Assembly: GCA_025356275.1 (NCBI GenBank) | Contig: JANXUK010000039.1 | Span: 1-50,000, forward strand | Length of the DNA stretch: 50,000 nucleotides | Source: Sphingomonadales bacterium | Lineage (GTDB): Bacteria; Pseudomonadota; Alphaproteobacteria; Sphingomonadales; Sphingomonadaceae | Direction: 5' to 3' | Shown here: one piece after another, positions 31,592 through 39,194 of the stretch | Position numbering within the stretch: position 1 is the first letter of the stretch | Layout: the number at the start of each line of letters is the position of its first letter | Position numbers and translations under genes: made by a program | Notes under the pieces: model-generated | Seen by the model: the letters and a program-made list of their open reading frames with translations, nothing else | Told to the model about the DNA's origin: nothing | Databases searched by the model: none

Positions 31592-32746
31592 ATGAAGGTC
31601 CTGATCATCGGAGCGGGGCTGGGCGGCCTGGTCGCGGCGCTGGCGCTTCGGCAACAGGGTCACGCGGTCGAGGTATATGAGGCAGCGCCGGCACTGGGCG
31701 AGGCGGGTGCCGGGCTGACGCTGAGCCGGGGGGCGCAACATGTGTTCCGGGCGCTGGGGATTCAGCAACAGGTGGCGGCGCTGGCTTGCCGCAGCTCGGC
31801 CTTTCCGTTTCTGCATTACCGGACCGGCGCGCTGCTGGCTGGGGCGTTCGATCAGGGCAGCGGCGCTGCCGATGACGGGATCGCCGACGTGGGCCGCCAG
31901 ATCCACCGCGCCGATCTGCATCGGGTGCTGGCGGAGGCCTGCGCGGCGGCGCGCGCGCGGGTGCATGTGGGCCACCGACTGGTCGACATCACGCAGGGCG
32001 CAGGCAGCGTTACTGCGCGTTTCGAGCGCGGCGAAAGCGCCAGCGGCGACGTGCTGATCGGTGCCGACGGGGTGCGCTCGGCGGTGCGGGGGGTGCTGTG
32101 GGGGGCGGACGCACCGCGTTTTACCGCGCAGGTCGCGTATCGCTTTCTGGTGCCGATGGCCGAGGCGCGCCCGTTCATGGATGCGGGACGCGGGGCGGTA
32201 TTTCTGGGACCGGGGCGCACCTTTAACCGCTACACGTTGCGCGGCGGCAGCATGGTCAATTGCGTCGGCATCGTCGCGGCGGGCGCTTGGGTCGGCGAAG
32301 GCTGGGCCACCCCTGCAAGCCGGGATGAATTGCTGGCTGTCTTTGCCGGCTGGCACCCCGATGTCACCGGGTTGATGGCGCAGGCCGCTTCATCGATCAA
32401 ATGGGGCCTGTTCGAGCGGGCGCCGCTGAACCAATGGGCGCAGGGGCGCGCCAGCCTGCTGGGCGATGCCGCGCATGCGATGCTGCCGTTTCTGGGCATG
32501 GGCGCGGCGATGGCTATTGAGGATGCGATGATCCTCGCCCGCGCCTTTGCCGCCGAGGGTGAGGCGGTGCCGGCACTGGCCCGGTATGAGGCGGCCCGGA
32601 AGCCGCGCACCGCGCTGATCCAGGCCAAATCGGCGGAGCAAGGCGTGCTGACCCAGGCACGCGATCCCGACACCTATGATGGCGCCGCCGCCCCGTCCAG
32701 CGATCCGGCGATCACCGGCTTCGATCCGGTGACCGCGTCGATTTAA
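31592..32746 (+). CDS. FAD-dependent aromatic-type monooxygenase
   Basis: A 384-residue class A flavoprotein monooxygenase. The three signatures are present: VLIIGAGLGGLVAALALRQ (Rossmann GxGxxG), DVLIGADGVRSAVRG (DG motif), and ASLLGDAAHAMLPFLGMGAA (GD motif, FAD ribityl). Relatives include salicylate hydroxylase, 6-hydroxynicotinate 3-monooxygenase (NicC) and 3-hydroxybenzoate hydroxylases, which hydroxylate or decarboxylatively hydroxylate aromatic acids with NAD(P)H and O2. It is the only recognisable aromatic-type oxygenase in the window. It follows the aldehyde dehydrogenase by one base, so the aldehyde-derived aromatic acid could be its substrate. Convergent with the isocitrate-lyase-type gene. 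Confidence 0.88.
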   Translation: MKVLIIGAGLGGLVAALALRQQGHAVEVYEAAPALGEAGAGLTLSRGAQHVFRALGIQQQVAALACRSSAFPFLHYRTGALLAGAFDQGSGAADDGIADVGRQIHRADLHRVLAEACAAARARVHVGHRLVDITQGAGSVTARFERGESASGDVLIGADGVRSAVRGVLWGADAPRFTAQVAYRFLVPMAEARPFMDAGRGAVFLGPGRTFNRYTLRGGSMVNCVGIVAAGAWVGEGWATPASRDELLAVFAGWHPDVTGLMAQAASSIKWGLFERAPLNQWAQGRASLLGDAAHAMLPFLGMGAAMAIEDAMILARAFAAEGEAVPALARYEAARKPRTALIQAKSAEQGVLTQARDPDTYDGAAAPSSDPAITGFDPVTASI

Positions 32747-32774
32747 CGACGCGCCGATCGGAGCGCGGGGCGGC

Positions 32775-33641
32775 CTACCTGGCCCATTTTTTCTCGAAAT
32801 CCCAAACCTCGGTAAAGCCGATCATCTCGCAGAATTCCCGGAAGTTGAACATCGGCATATCGGCGGGTTCGCCGTCGCCGTCCTGCTTCAGCCGCATCAG
32901 CGCGGTTTCGATCGCCGCCGCCGCCACCAGGCTGGTCAGCGCCGGATAGATCGCCAGCGCATAGCCCAGCTCGGCCAGGCGATCGGCGCGGATAATCGGG
33001 GTCAGCCCGCCATTGGCCATATTGGCCATCATCGGCGCGCGCACCGCGCGGCAGGCGGCGCGCATTTCATCCTCGGTGGTCAGCGCTTCGCAGAACACGA
33101 TGTCGGCCCCCGCCTCGGCATAGGCCTGTCCGCGCGCGATGGACCCCTCCAGCCCCTCGGACTGACGCGCGTCGGTGCGGGCGATGATCAGCATGTCGGG
33201 GCTGCGCCGGGCGGCCACCGCGACCTTCACCTTGTCGACCATGTCGCCGACCGGGACCAGCCGCTTGAACGGGGTGTGGCCGCATTTCTTCGGAAATTCC
33301 TGATCCTCGATCTGGATCGCGGCAATGCCCGCATCCTCATAGCCACGCACCGTATGATGCACATTGAGCAGGCCTCCGAAGCCGGTGTCGGCATCCGCGA
33401 TCACTGCCGCATCGCTGCTGCGCACCAGCGTCGCCATGCGATCCAGCATCTGCGTATAGCTGACGATGCCGGCATCGGGCAGGCCATAGGCCGAGGCGGT
33501 GGTCCAGTAGCCGCTGCCATACACCGCCTCAAACCCGACCTTTTTAGCCACCACCGCCGCGATCATGTCATGGATGCCCGGCACGATCAGGAACTTGCCC
33601 GAGGCGATGCGGGCGCGCAGGTTGAGGCTGGGGTTAGCCAT
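32775..33641 (-). CDS. Isocitrate lyase/PEP mutase superfamily lyase (2,3-dimethylmalate-lyase or methylisocitrate-lyase type)
   Basis: A 288-residue lyase of the isocitrate lyase/PEP mutase superfamily: YGSGYWTTASAYGLPDAG, IADADTGFGG (83-90, Mg2+ site), AIQIEDQEFPKKCGH with the KKCGH loop (118-122, catalytic Cys), and MLIIARTDARQ. The KKCGH loop with cysteine marks C-C bond lyases (isocitrate, methylisocitrate, dimethylmalate lyases) rather than PEP mutases. It should cleave a 2-alkyl- or 2,3-dialkylmalate-like acid to pyruvate or glyoxylate plus a carboxylate. It is the third gene of a coupled unit with LeuC/LeuD-like subunits (5-base gap), strongly suggesting that its substrate is the hydration product made by those proteins. 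ATG 33641 preferred over a GTG at 33662. Confidence 0.88.
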   Translation of the reverse strand: MANPSLNLRARIASGKFLIVPGIHDMIAAVVAKKVGFEAVYGSGYWTTASAYGLPDAGIVSYTQMLDRMATLVRSSDAAVIADADTGFGGLLNVHHTVRGYEDAGIAAIQIEDQEFPKKCGHTPFKRLVPVGDMVDKVKVAVAARRSPDMLIIARTDARQSEGLEGSIARGQAYAEAGADIVFCEALTTEDEMRAACRAVRAPMMANMANGGLTPIIRADRLAELGYALAIYPALTSLVAAAAIETALMRLKQDGDGEPADMPMFNFREFCEMIGFTEVWDFEKKWAR

Positions 33642-33646
33642 AGGTG

Positions 33647-34243
33647 TCAGTCCTTGTCCCACAGCCAGGGCGAAGTTTCGCGCTGGCCGGCTTCGAATGC
33701 CGCGATGGCGGCGGTGTATCTGGCACGGATGACATCGATCTCGTCCAGCCCGCCCAGCAGCGCGTCGCGCTCATCGGGCGCGAGGGTGAAGGCGATCGTG
33801 GTGCCGCCCGCCAGCGCCACGGTCTGCGCCGCAAGATCGACCGTGACCTGTTCCGCCCGTTCCGCCGCCGCCAGCACCATCTGCCACCCGGCCAGCGGCA
33901 GCGTAACCGGCAGCATGCCGTTGCGCAGCGCATTGGCGCGGAATATCTCGCCAAAACCGGGCGCGATGATGCAGCGGATCCCGAGGTCGTGGAGCGCCCA
34001 TGGCGCATGCTCGCGGCTGGAGCCGCAACCGAAATTATCCCCCGCCACCAGAATGCGCGCGCCGGCATAGCGCGGCTGATCGAGAACAAACCCGCCGTTG
34101 GTCCGCCGCTCATAAAAAGCATAGCGGCCCAGACCCGCTTTTTCGGTAATCAGCAGGAAGCGCGCCGGCAATATGATATCGGTATCGATATTGGGCTGGG
34201 GCAGCGGCGCGGCAAGCGCGGTCAGCCGGGTGAAGGCTTCCAT
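33647..34243 (-). CDS. LeuD-like small subunit of an aconitase-family hydro-lyase
   Basis: A 198-residue LeuD-type swivelling domain protein: PLPQPNIDTDIILPARFLL at the N-terminus, DNFGCGSSREHAPWAL (substrate-binding loop), IIAPGFGEIFRANALRNGMLPV. In LeuCD it binds the substrate and pairs with the iron-sulfur large subunit to dehydrate/hydrate 3-isopropylmalate. ATG 34243 overlaps the stop of the large-subunit gene by one base (TGATG). Here the absence of leuA and leuB and the coupled lyase gene argue against leucine biosynthesis; maleate, citraconate or dimethylmaleate hydratase is a better fit. The tail is slightly longer than in standard LeuD. Confidence 0.88.
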   Translation of the reverse strand: MEAFTRLTALAAPLPQPNIDTDIILPARFLLITEKAGLGRYAFYERRTNGGFVLDQPRYAGARILVAGDNFGCGSSREHAPWALHDLGIRCIIAPGFGEIFRANALRNGMLPVTLPLAGWQMVLAAAERAEQVTVDLAAQTVALAGGTTIAFTLAPDERDALLGGLDEIDVIRARYTAAIAAFEAGQRETSPWLWDKD

Positions 34244-35679
34244 CAGGCCGGGCCCTGCCGGTTTGGCCCTTGCGGGGCGTGCCCGTTTGCCCCCTGCGGG
34301 GCGGGGCCGTTTGCCCCTTGGCCAACTTGCCAATCCCGGATGTCGGTGATCGCCCCGGTGATCGCGGCGGCGGCAGCCATCGCCGGGCTCATCAGGTGGG
34401 TGCGTGCGCCGATGCCCTGTCGCCCCTCGAAATTGCGGTTTGAGGTGGAGGCGCAGCGCTGGCCGGGCTCAAGCCGGTCGTCGTTCATCGCCACGCACAG
34501 CGAGCACCCCGCCTCGCGCCATGCAAAGCCGGCGGCGATGAATACCGTGTCCAGCCCCTCGGCCTCGGCCTGCCGCCGCACCTGCCCCGATCCGGGCACG
34601 ACAATGGCGCCAACCCCCGGCGCGACCCGCCGCCCGCGCGCGATCCGGGCGGCGGCGCGCAAATCCTCGATCCTGCCATTGGTGCACGAACCGATGAACA
34701 CCTGGTCCACCGCCAGCCCGGCCAGCGGCTGACCCGGCTGCAAACCCATATAGGCGAGCTGGGCCGGATCGGCAGCGGCGGGCACAGTGCCGGTCACCGG
34801 GATCACCGCGTCAGGGCTGGTCCCCCAGGTCACCATCGGGGCGATGGCGGCCGCGTCGAGGGTAATCTCGCGGTCGAACAGCGCGCCCGCATCGCTGGGC
34901 AATGTGGACCATTGCGCCACCGGCAGCGGATCGGGCGCGCGGGCGCGCCCCGCCAGATAGGCAAAGGTCGTGGCATCGGGCGCGACCAGACCGATCCGCG
35001 CGCCCGCCTCGATGGTCATGTTGCACAGCGTCATCCGCGCCTCCATCGACATCGCCCGCACCGCCCCGCCCGCATATTCGATGGCATAGCCCACCGCGCC
35101 CGAGGCACCGATCTGGCCGATCAGGGTCAGGATCACATCCTTGGCGGTGACATCCGGCGAAAGCGCGCCTTCGATGGTCACCCGCATGGTCCTGGCCTTG
35201 CGCTGGCGCAGCACCTGCGCCGCCAGCACGCATTCGATCTCGCTGGTGCCGATGCCGAAAGCAAGCGCGCCGAATGCACCATGCGTCGCCGAATGGCTGT
35301 CTCCGCAGACCAGCGTGATGCCGGGCAGGGTAAAGCCCTGCTCAGGACCGATGACATGGACGATGCCCTGCCGCGGATCGTCCAGCGCCAGATATTCGAT
35401 ACCGCTGCGCGCGCAATTATCGGCCAGCAGCGCCACCTGCGCGCGCGCCTGCGGATCGGCGATTGTCGCGCGCGCGCGGGTCGGCACCGCATGATCGGCG
35501 ACGGCCAGGTGCGCCGCCCGGCGATGCGGCGTCAAGCCCCGCGCGGCCAGACCGGCAAAGGCCTGCGGGCTGCTGACCTCATGGATCAGCATGCGGTCGA
35601 TATAGATCAGCGCCTGCCCATCCGCCTCTTTGGCGACGACATGCGCGTCCCACAATTTGTCATACAGCGTTCTGGCCAC
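34243..35679 (-). CDS. LeuC-like large subunit of an aconitase-family hydro-lyase
   Basis: A 478-residue LeuC-type iron-sulfur protein. It begins [19 protein letters not shown], the LeuC N-terminus, with GTG 35679 as the start (no in-frame ATG near; upstream sequence is not LeuC-like). [34 protein letters not shown] and [12 protein letters not shown] carry the three cysteines of the [4Fe-4S] cluster. It should hydrate or dehydrate a small dicarboxylate with the LeuD-type partner. An odd feature is the C-terminal tail after TDIRDWQVG: three copies of an 8-residue [12 protein letters not shown] unit from a 24-base tandem repeat. Compared with biosynthetic LeuC (about 466) this tail is the main extra part. 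Divergent from the crotonase gene. Confidence 0.88.
   Translation of the reverse strand: MARTLYDKLWDAHVVAKEADGQALIYIDRMLIHEVSSPQAFAGLAARGLTPHRRAAHLAVADHAVPTRARATIADPQARAQVALLADNCARSGIEYLALDDPRQGIVHVIGPEQGFTLPGITLVCGDSHSATHGAFGALAFGIGTSEIECVLAAQVLRQRKARTMRVTIEGALSPDVTAKDVILTLIGQIGASGAVGYAIEYAGGAVRAMSMEARMTLCNMTIEAGARIGLVAPDATTFAYLAGRARAPDPLPVAQWSTLPSDAGALFDREITLDAAAIAPMVTWGTSPDAVIPVTGTVPAAADPAQLAYMGLQPGQPLAGLAVDQVFIGSCTNGRIEDLRAAARIARGRRVAPGVGAIVVPGSGQVRRQAEAEGLDTVFIAAGFAWREAGCSLCVAMNDDRLEPGQRCASTSNRNFEGRQGIGARTHLMSPAMAAAAAITGAITDIRDWQVGQGANGPAPQGANGHAPQGPNRQGPA
34261..34323. repeat. 24-base tandem repeat (2.6 copies) in the LeuC-like 3' end
   Basis: Units start at 34261, 34285 and 34309, each opening with GTTTG(G/C)CCC and containing GCGGGGCG. 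They are 24 bases long, so they keep frame and encode QGANGxAP repeats at the C-terminus of the LeuC-like protein. The last unit is partial. Confidence 0.85.
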
Positions 35680-35798
35680 GCCCGCGCCATCGGCGTGGGG
35701 GGCACGCAGGGCAATCCGACCCGGCTGCGGCACCCGAAATGCGGGTGAGGCGTGAATGCACGCTGTTGTCCGGGGTCCGAACGGAGGAAAGCACCGGG
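35680..35798. promoter_or_regulatory. Divergent promoter region with two short hairpin palindromes
   Basis: Between the LeuC-like gene (left) and the crotonase gene (right). A perfect inverted repeat CACCCG-AAATG-CGGGTG lies at 35731-35747 and a second, CGTG-AATG-CACG, at 35751-35762. They lie next to each other with similar AATG loops, which is more than expected by chance in so short a gap. An ACGGAGGA ribosome site lies at 35781-35788 before ATG 35799. No clear promoter boxes. Confidence 0.5.
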
Positions 35799-36590
35799 AT
35801 GACATATACCACGCTTCGTTATGAAAAATCCGAGCGCATCGCGCTGGCCACGTTTTCCACGCCGGAGAACCTCAACGGCATCACCGAGGCCCGCCTCGAC
35901 GAGATCGAAGCGGTGCTGACCGATTGCGAGACCGACGAGGGCATTGGCGCGCTGATCCTGACCGGCGAGGGCAAGGCGTTCTGCGTCGGGCTGGATCTCG
36001 ATCTGCTCGCCCGCGCGTTCGGCGACCTCGATTATTTCGATACCGTGGTGGCACGGATGAACCGCATCATCACCCGGCTGGAGGATTTGCCGATCCCCAC
36101 CATCGTCGCCAACAATGGCTTTACCCGCGCGGGCGGGTTTGAGATTTCGCTGGGTTGTGACTTTATGATCGTGGCCGACGAGGCCAAGATCGGCGATGTC
36201 CATACCGACGCCGGGGTGGTGCCGGCCTGCGTCACGCTGCGCCTGCGGCGGCGGGTCGGCGATCAGCGCGCCAAGGAGATCCTGTGGACCGCGCGCTGGT
36301 ACAAGGGGCAGGAGGCGGTGGATGTCGGGCTGGCATTGAAATCGGTGCCGCTCGCCAATCTGGTCGAGGAGGCGCGCGCCTTTGCCCGCACATTGGTCGA
36401 CAAGCCGCGCCCCGCGCTTGCCGCGCTCAAGGGCATTATGCGCGATGGCATGAACCTTGGCGTGGCGGAGGGTGCCGCGCTGGAGCTGGAGGTGTTCTCG
36501 CATTACAACCGCACCCAGCCGTATGGCCGCGAAGGCTATCAGGCCTTTCGCGAAAAGCGCCAGCCGGCGTGGAAGCTGAAACAGGGATGA
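35799..36590 (+). CDS. Enoyl-CoA hydratase/isomerase (crotonase) family protein
   Basis: A 263-residue crotonase-fold protein. The CoA/oxyanion segment reads [22 protein letters not shown], the second oxyanion loop is [26 protein letters not shown], and the helical C-terminus follows. The region equal to the usual second glutamate (hydratase PEIxLG) reads [11 protein letters not shown], so the standard hydratase Glu pair is incomplete; Glu in GGFEI remains. It may be a hydratase, isomerase or CoA-ester hydrolase. ATG 35799 is preceded by GGAGG 11 bases upstream. It starts a rightward set with the tannase-family, amidohydrolase, ligase and transporter genes. Confidence 0.85.
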   Translation: MTYTTLRYEKSERIALATFSTPENLNGITEARLDEIEAVLTDCETDEGIGALILTGEGKAFCVGLDLDLLARAFGDLDYFDTVVARMNRIITRLEDLPIPTIVANNGFTRAGGFEISLGCDFMIVADEAKIGDVHTDAGVVPACVTLRLRRRVGDQRAKEILWTARWYKGQEAVDVGLALKSVPLANLVEEARAFARTLVDKPRPALAALKGIMRDGMNLGVAEGAALELEVFSHYNRTQPYGREGYQAFREKRQPAWKLKQG

Positions 36591-36597
36591 CCGTGCG

Positions 36598-38322
36598 ATG
36601 AGGGTCTGGCTGCTGTCTATCCTGCTGGCGCTGGCGGCGGGGCTTGTGCCCGGCAAGGCCCATGCGCAGGCCGCTCCGGTCACCTTGGACGCCGCGCGCT
36701 GTGAGGCTTTGGCCGGCGGACGTTTCCAGAAGCTGGAGGGTGCAGCCACCTGGATCACCGCAGCCAGTTTTGTCGCCGCCACCCCGGCGCGTCAGGCCTA
36801 TTGCGCGGTCACCGGCTATGTAAACCCGACCAATGTCTTCGGGATGTATCTGCCGGTGGACAGCTGGAACGGGCGCTATCTGGTGCGCGGCTGCGGGGGC
36901 AGTTGCGGCAATGCAGCGGTGGAGCTGGCCTGCGGCCTGCATCTGCGCGATGGCTATGCCTGCCTGATCACCGATATGGGCCACACCTCCAGCACCATCG
37001 ACAACAATTGGGTGGCGGGGAACCTGCAGGGGCTGGTCGATTTCGCCTATCGCTCCACGCATGTCACCACGCTGGCCGGCAAGGCCATCGCCGCCGCCTT
37101 TTACGGCACGCCGGCACGCAAATCCTATTTCTTCGCCTGCTCCACCGGCGGGCGGCAAGGCATGATCGAGGCCGAGCGCTTTCCGGAGGATTTCGACGGC
37201 ATCGTCGCCATCGCCCCGGCCAGCATGGGGCCTTTCGGACTGAAGCGCGCTGCCACCGTATCCGATGTCGATGCCTTCAACAGCCGGGCTGACGGCTCCC
37301 CCATCCTGCCGGGCCGCAAGGCGCTGTTGATCCACCGTGCGGTGGTGGCGGCCTGCGACATGAATGATGGCATCCGCGACGGGCTGATCGGCGATCCGCG
37401 GCGTTGCCGGTGGGAGCCCGAGGCGCTGGCCTGCAAGCCGGGCGCGAACCTGCGCGACTGCCTCTCGGCCGAACAGATCGCGGTGGTCCACAAGATGTAC
37501 GGCTGGCGCGGCGCGATGAAGGGCTCCGAACTCAACTGGATCGGCAATTTCATCCGCTCGGCGCCGCTTCCCGGCGAAAGCTGGCAGCCATTGTTCGACC
37601 TGGGGGTCGGGCGCGGCGATCCCGACACGATTGAAAGCATGATCAACCCCAACAATCCCGACCTGCGCCCGTTCCGGGGCAATGGCGGCCGGTTGATCAT
37701 GGCGCAGGGCTGGTCCGACTATTCGGTGATGCCGCTGCCAACGGTCGATTATTATGAGACGATGACCAAGACCATGGACGGGCCGGTCGCGACCCGCGCC
37801 TTTGCCCGGCTGTTCGCGATCCCCGGCATGGACCATTGCGCCGGCGGAGAGGGCGCGAGCGCGATCGACTATATGGGCGCGATCACCGCCTGGGTGGAGC
37901 ATGGCACTGCGCCCGATGCCTTGCACGGCGTGCATGTGGTGCCGGGCGCGCCGCTCGATTATTTCGGGGTGGGGCTGCCGCATCTCGACGCCAAATACGT
38001 AGCATTTGCGCGTGATCATCCGGCGTGGCCCGCCGTCGGCGTTTACAGCCTGCACGATGCCCCTTCCCCCGCCGATCCCCGCCCGCTGGCGCTGCGGCTG
38101 GGCGAGGCGATTGTTCATGCACAGGCGATTGCGACCAGCGCCGGCTATCCGCGCCGCAGCGTGCTCAACATGGTCCAGCGCGCGATCTGGGACATGTTCT
38201 TCCGAGCCGATGCCGACAGCGCGGGGCAATTGGCGGCGCTGGATCAGGTCGCGGCAACCGACCTCAGCCCGGTCGCGCGCGAGGCGGTGGCGCGTATCCA
38301 CGCCGAGCTGACTCTGGATTGA
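36598..38322 (+). CDS. Exported tannase/feruloyl-esterase family protein
   Basis: A 574-residue protein with a signal peptide (MRVWLLSILLALAAGLVPGK, cleavage after AHA), so periplasmic or secreted. The CS-D-HC pattern of tannases and feruloyl esterases is present: nucleophile in FFACSTGGRQGM, acid in GWSDYSV and histidine in IPGMDHCAGGEG, with the flanking cysteines likely forming the family disulfide. GGCG-like and DMGHTSS segments also fit. It should cleave an aryl ester such as a feruloyl, galloyl or related ester outside the cytoplasm. The C-terminal 110 residues after LDYFGVG are longer than in the shortest members. It starts 8 bases after the crotonase gene and is followed by the amidohydrolase gene 11 bases later. 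Confidence 0.88.
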   Translation: MRVWLLSILLALAAGLVPGKAHAQAAPVTLDAARCEALAGGRFQKLEGAATWITAASFVAATPARQAYCAVTGYVNPTNVFGMYLPVDSWNGRYLVRGCGGSCGNAAVELACGLHLRDGYACLITDMGHTSSTIDNNWVAGNLQGLVDFAYRSTHVTTLAGKAIAAAFYGTPARKSYFFACSTGGRQGMIEAERFPEDFDGIVAIAPASMGPFGLKRAATVSDVDAFNSRADGSPILPGRKALLIHRAVVAACDMNDGIRDGLIGDPRRCRWEPEALACKPGANLRDCLSAEQIAVVHKMYGWRGAMKGSELNWIGNFIRSAPLPGESWQPLFDLGVGRGDPDTIESMINPNNPDLRPFRGNGGRLIMAQGWSDYSVMPLPTVDYYETMTKTMDGPVATRAFARLFAIPGMDHCAGGEGASAIDYMGAITAWVEHGTAPDALHGVHVVPGAPLDYFGVGLPHLDAKYVAFARDHPAWPAVGVYSLHDAPSPADPRPLALRLGEAIVHAQAIATSAGYPRRSVLNMVQRAIWDMFFRADADSAGQLAALDQVAATDLSPVAREAVARIHAELTLD

Positions 38323-38333
38323 AGGACCGTATT

Positions 38334-39194
38334 TTGGCCGGCTATATCGATATCGTCTGCAACATCTATACCCCCGAGGCAGTGGCCAATGGCTGGACCG
38401 GGCTGGACGATAATTTCAAGCGGCAGGTGCGCATGCCCGAGGAGATGTTCGGCGGGGTCTCGACCGAGGATTACCTGCGCAAGATGGACCGCGCCGGGAT
38501 CGAACGCTCGCTGCTGATCGCGGTGCGCGCCGGTGATCTCAATGTGCGCGGCTCCTGGGAGATTCCCTATGCGGCGATCCGCGACATTTGCGCAGGTCAT
38601 CCAGACCGCTTCTCGGGGCTGGCCGGGATCGATCAGACGCGCGGGATGCAGGGCCTGCGCGATCTGACCCAGGCGGTGGAGGAATATGGCTTTGTCGGGG
38701 CGCATTGGTATCCGCACTGGTTCGCGTGCCCGCCCGACGCGCCGCAGATCTATCCCTATTACGCCAAATGCTGTGAGCTGGGCATCCCGATCATGATGCA
38801 GGTCGGGCAGAATCTGGTCTATTCCAAGGAGCGTCGGCTACCGTCGGTGGCGCGGCCTATCCTGCTCGATCAGGTGGCGATCGATTTTCCCGAACTGCCG
38901 ATCATCGGCATCCACATCGGCGTGCCATGGACCGATGAAATGATCGCGATGTGCTGGAAACATGACAATGTCTATACCGCCGGCGATGCCTACGCGCCCA
39001 AGCACTGGCCGCCGCAATATGTCCGCTATGCCGACAGCTATGGTAGCCACAAAGTATTGTTCGGCACCGATTGGCCGGTGATCGATCCCGAGCGGGCAGT
39101 CACCGAGGTTGCGGCGCTGGGCCTGCGCCCCGCCAGCCACGCCAAGATGATGCGCGACAATGCGCTGCGGGTGTTCGCGAAGCTGCCGCGTTGA
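38334..39194 (+). CDS. Amidohydrolase_2-type protein with altered metal site
   Basis: A 286-residue TIM-barrel amidohydrolase-2 relative. Recognisable are FVGAHWYPHW, IIGIHIGVPWTDEMI with the conserved His, and VLFGTDWPVIDPE with the conserved Asp. At the N-terminus, where the family has DxHxH, this protein reads YIDIVCNIYTP, so both first histidines are missing. The start is TTG 38334 with GAAGGA 8 bases upstream; no ATG exists near. Known relatives are decarboxylases or hydrolases for aromatic acids (ACMSD, gamma-resorcylate decarboxylase) or lactonases. With the changed site a metal-free or differently liganded enzyme is likely. Its TGA overlaps the TTG of the ligase gene. Confidence 0.75.
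   Translation: MAGYIDIVCNIYTPEAVANGWTGLDDNFKRQVRMPEEMFGGVSTEDYLRKMDRAGIERSLLIAVRAGDLNVRGSWEIPYAAIRDICAGHPDRFSGLAGIDQTRGMQGLRDLTQAVEEYGFVGAHWYPHWFACPPDAPQIYPYYAKCCELGIPIMMQVGQNLVYSKERRLPSVARPILLDQVAIDFPELPIIGIHIGVPWTDEMIAMCWKHDNVYTAGDAYAPKHWPPQYVRYADSYGSHKVLFGTDWPVIDPERAVTEVAALGLRPASHAKMMRDNALRVFAKLPR

Noticed and set aside
30022..31608. Leftward frame of 528 codons across the aldehyde dehydrogenase
   Set aside because: It is antisense to a clear aldehyde dehydrogenase with all catalytic motifs; its own sequence has no recognisable domain.
33647..35679. Leucine biosynthesis leuCD
   Set aside because: Family membership is right, but no leuA or leuB is nearby and the genes are coupled to a C-C lyase in a catabolic cluster, so a gene symbol leuC/leuD was not given.
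36436..38301. Leftward frame of 621 codons over the tannase-family gene
   Set aside because: Opposite-strand shadow, His/Arg/Gln-rich, no motifs, while the rightward frame has a signal peptide and the CS-D-HC pattern.
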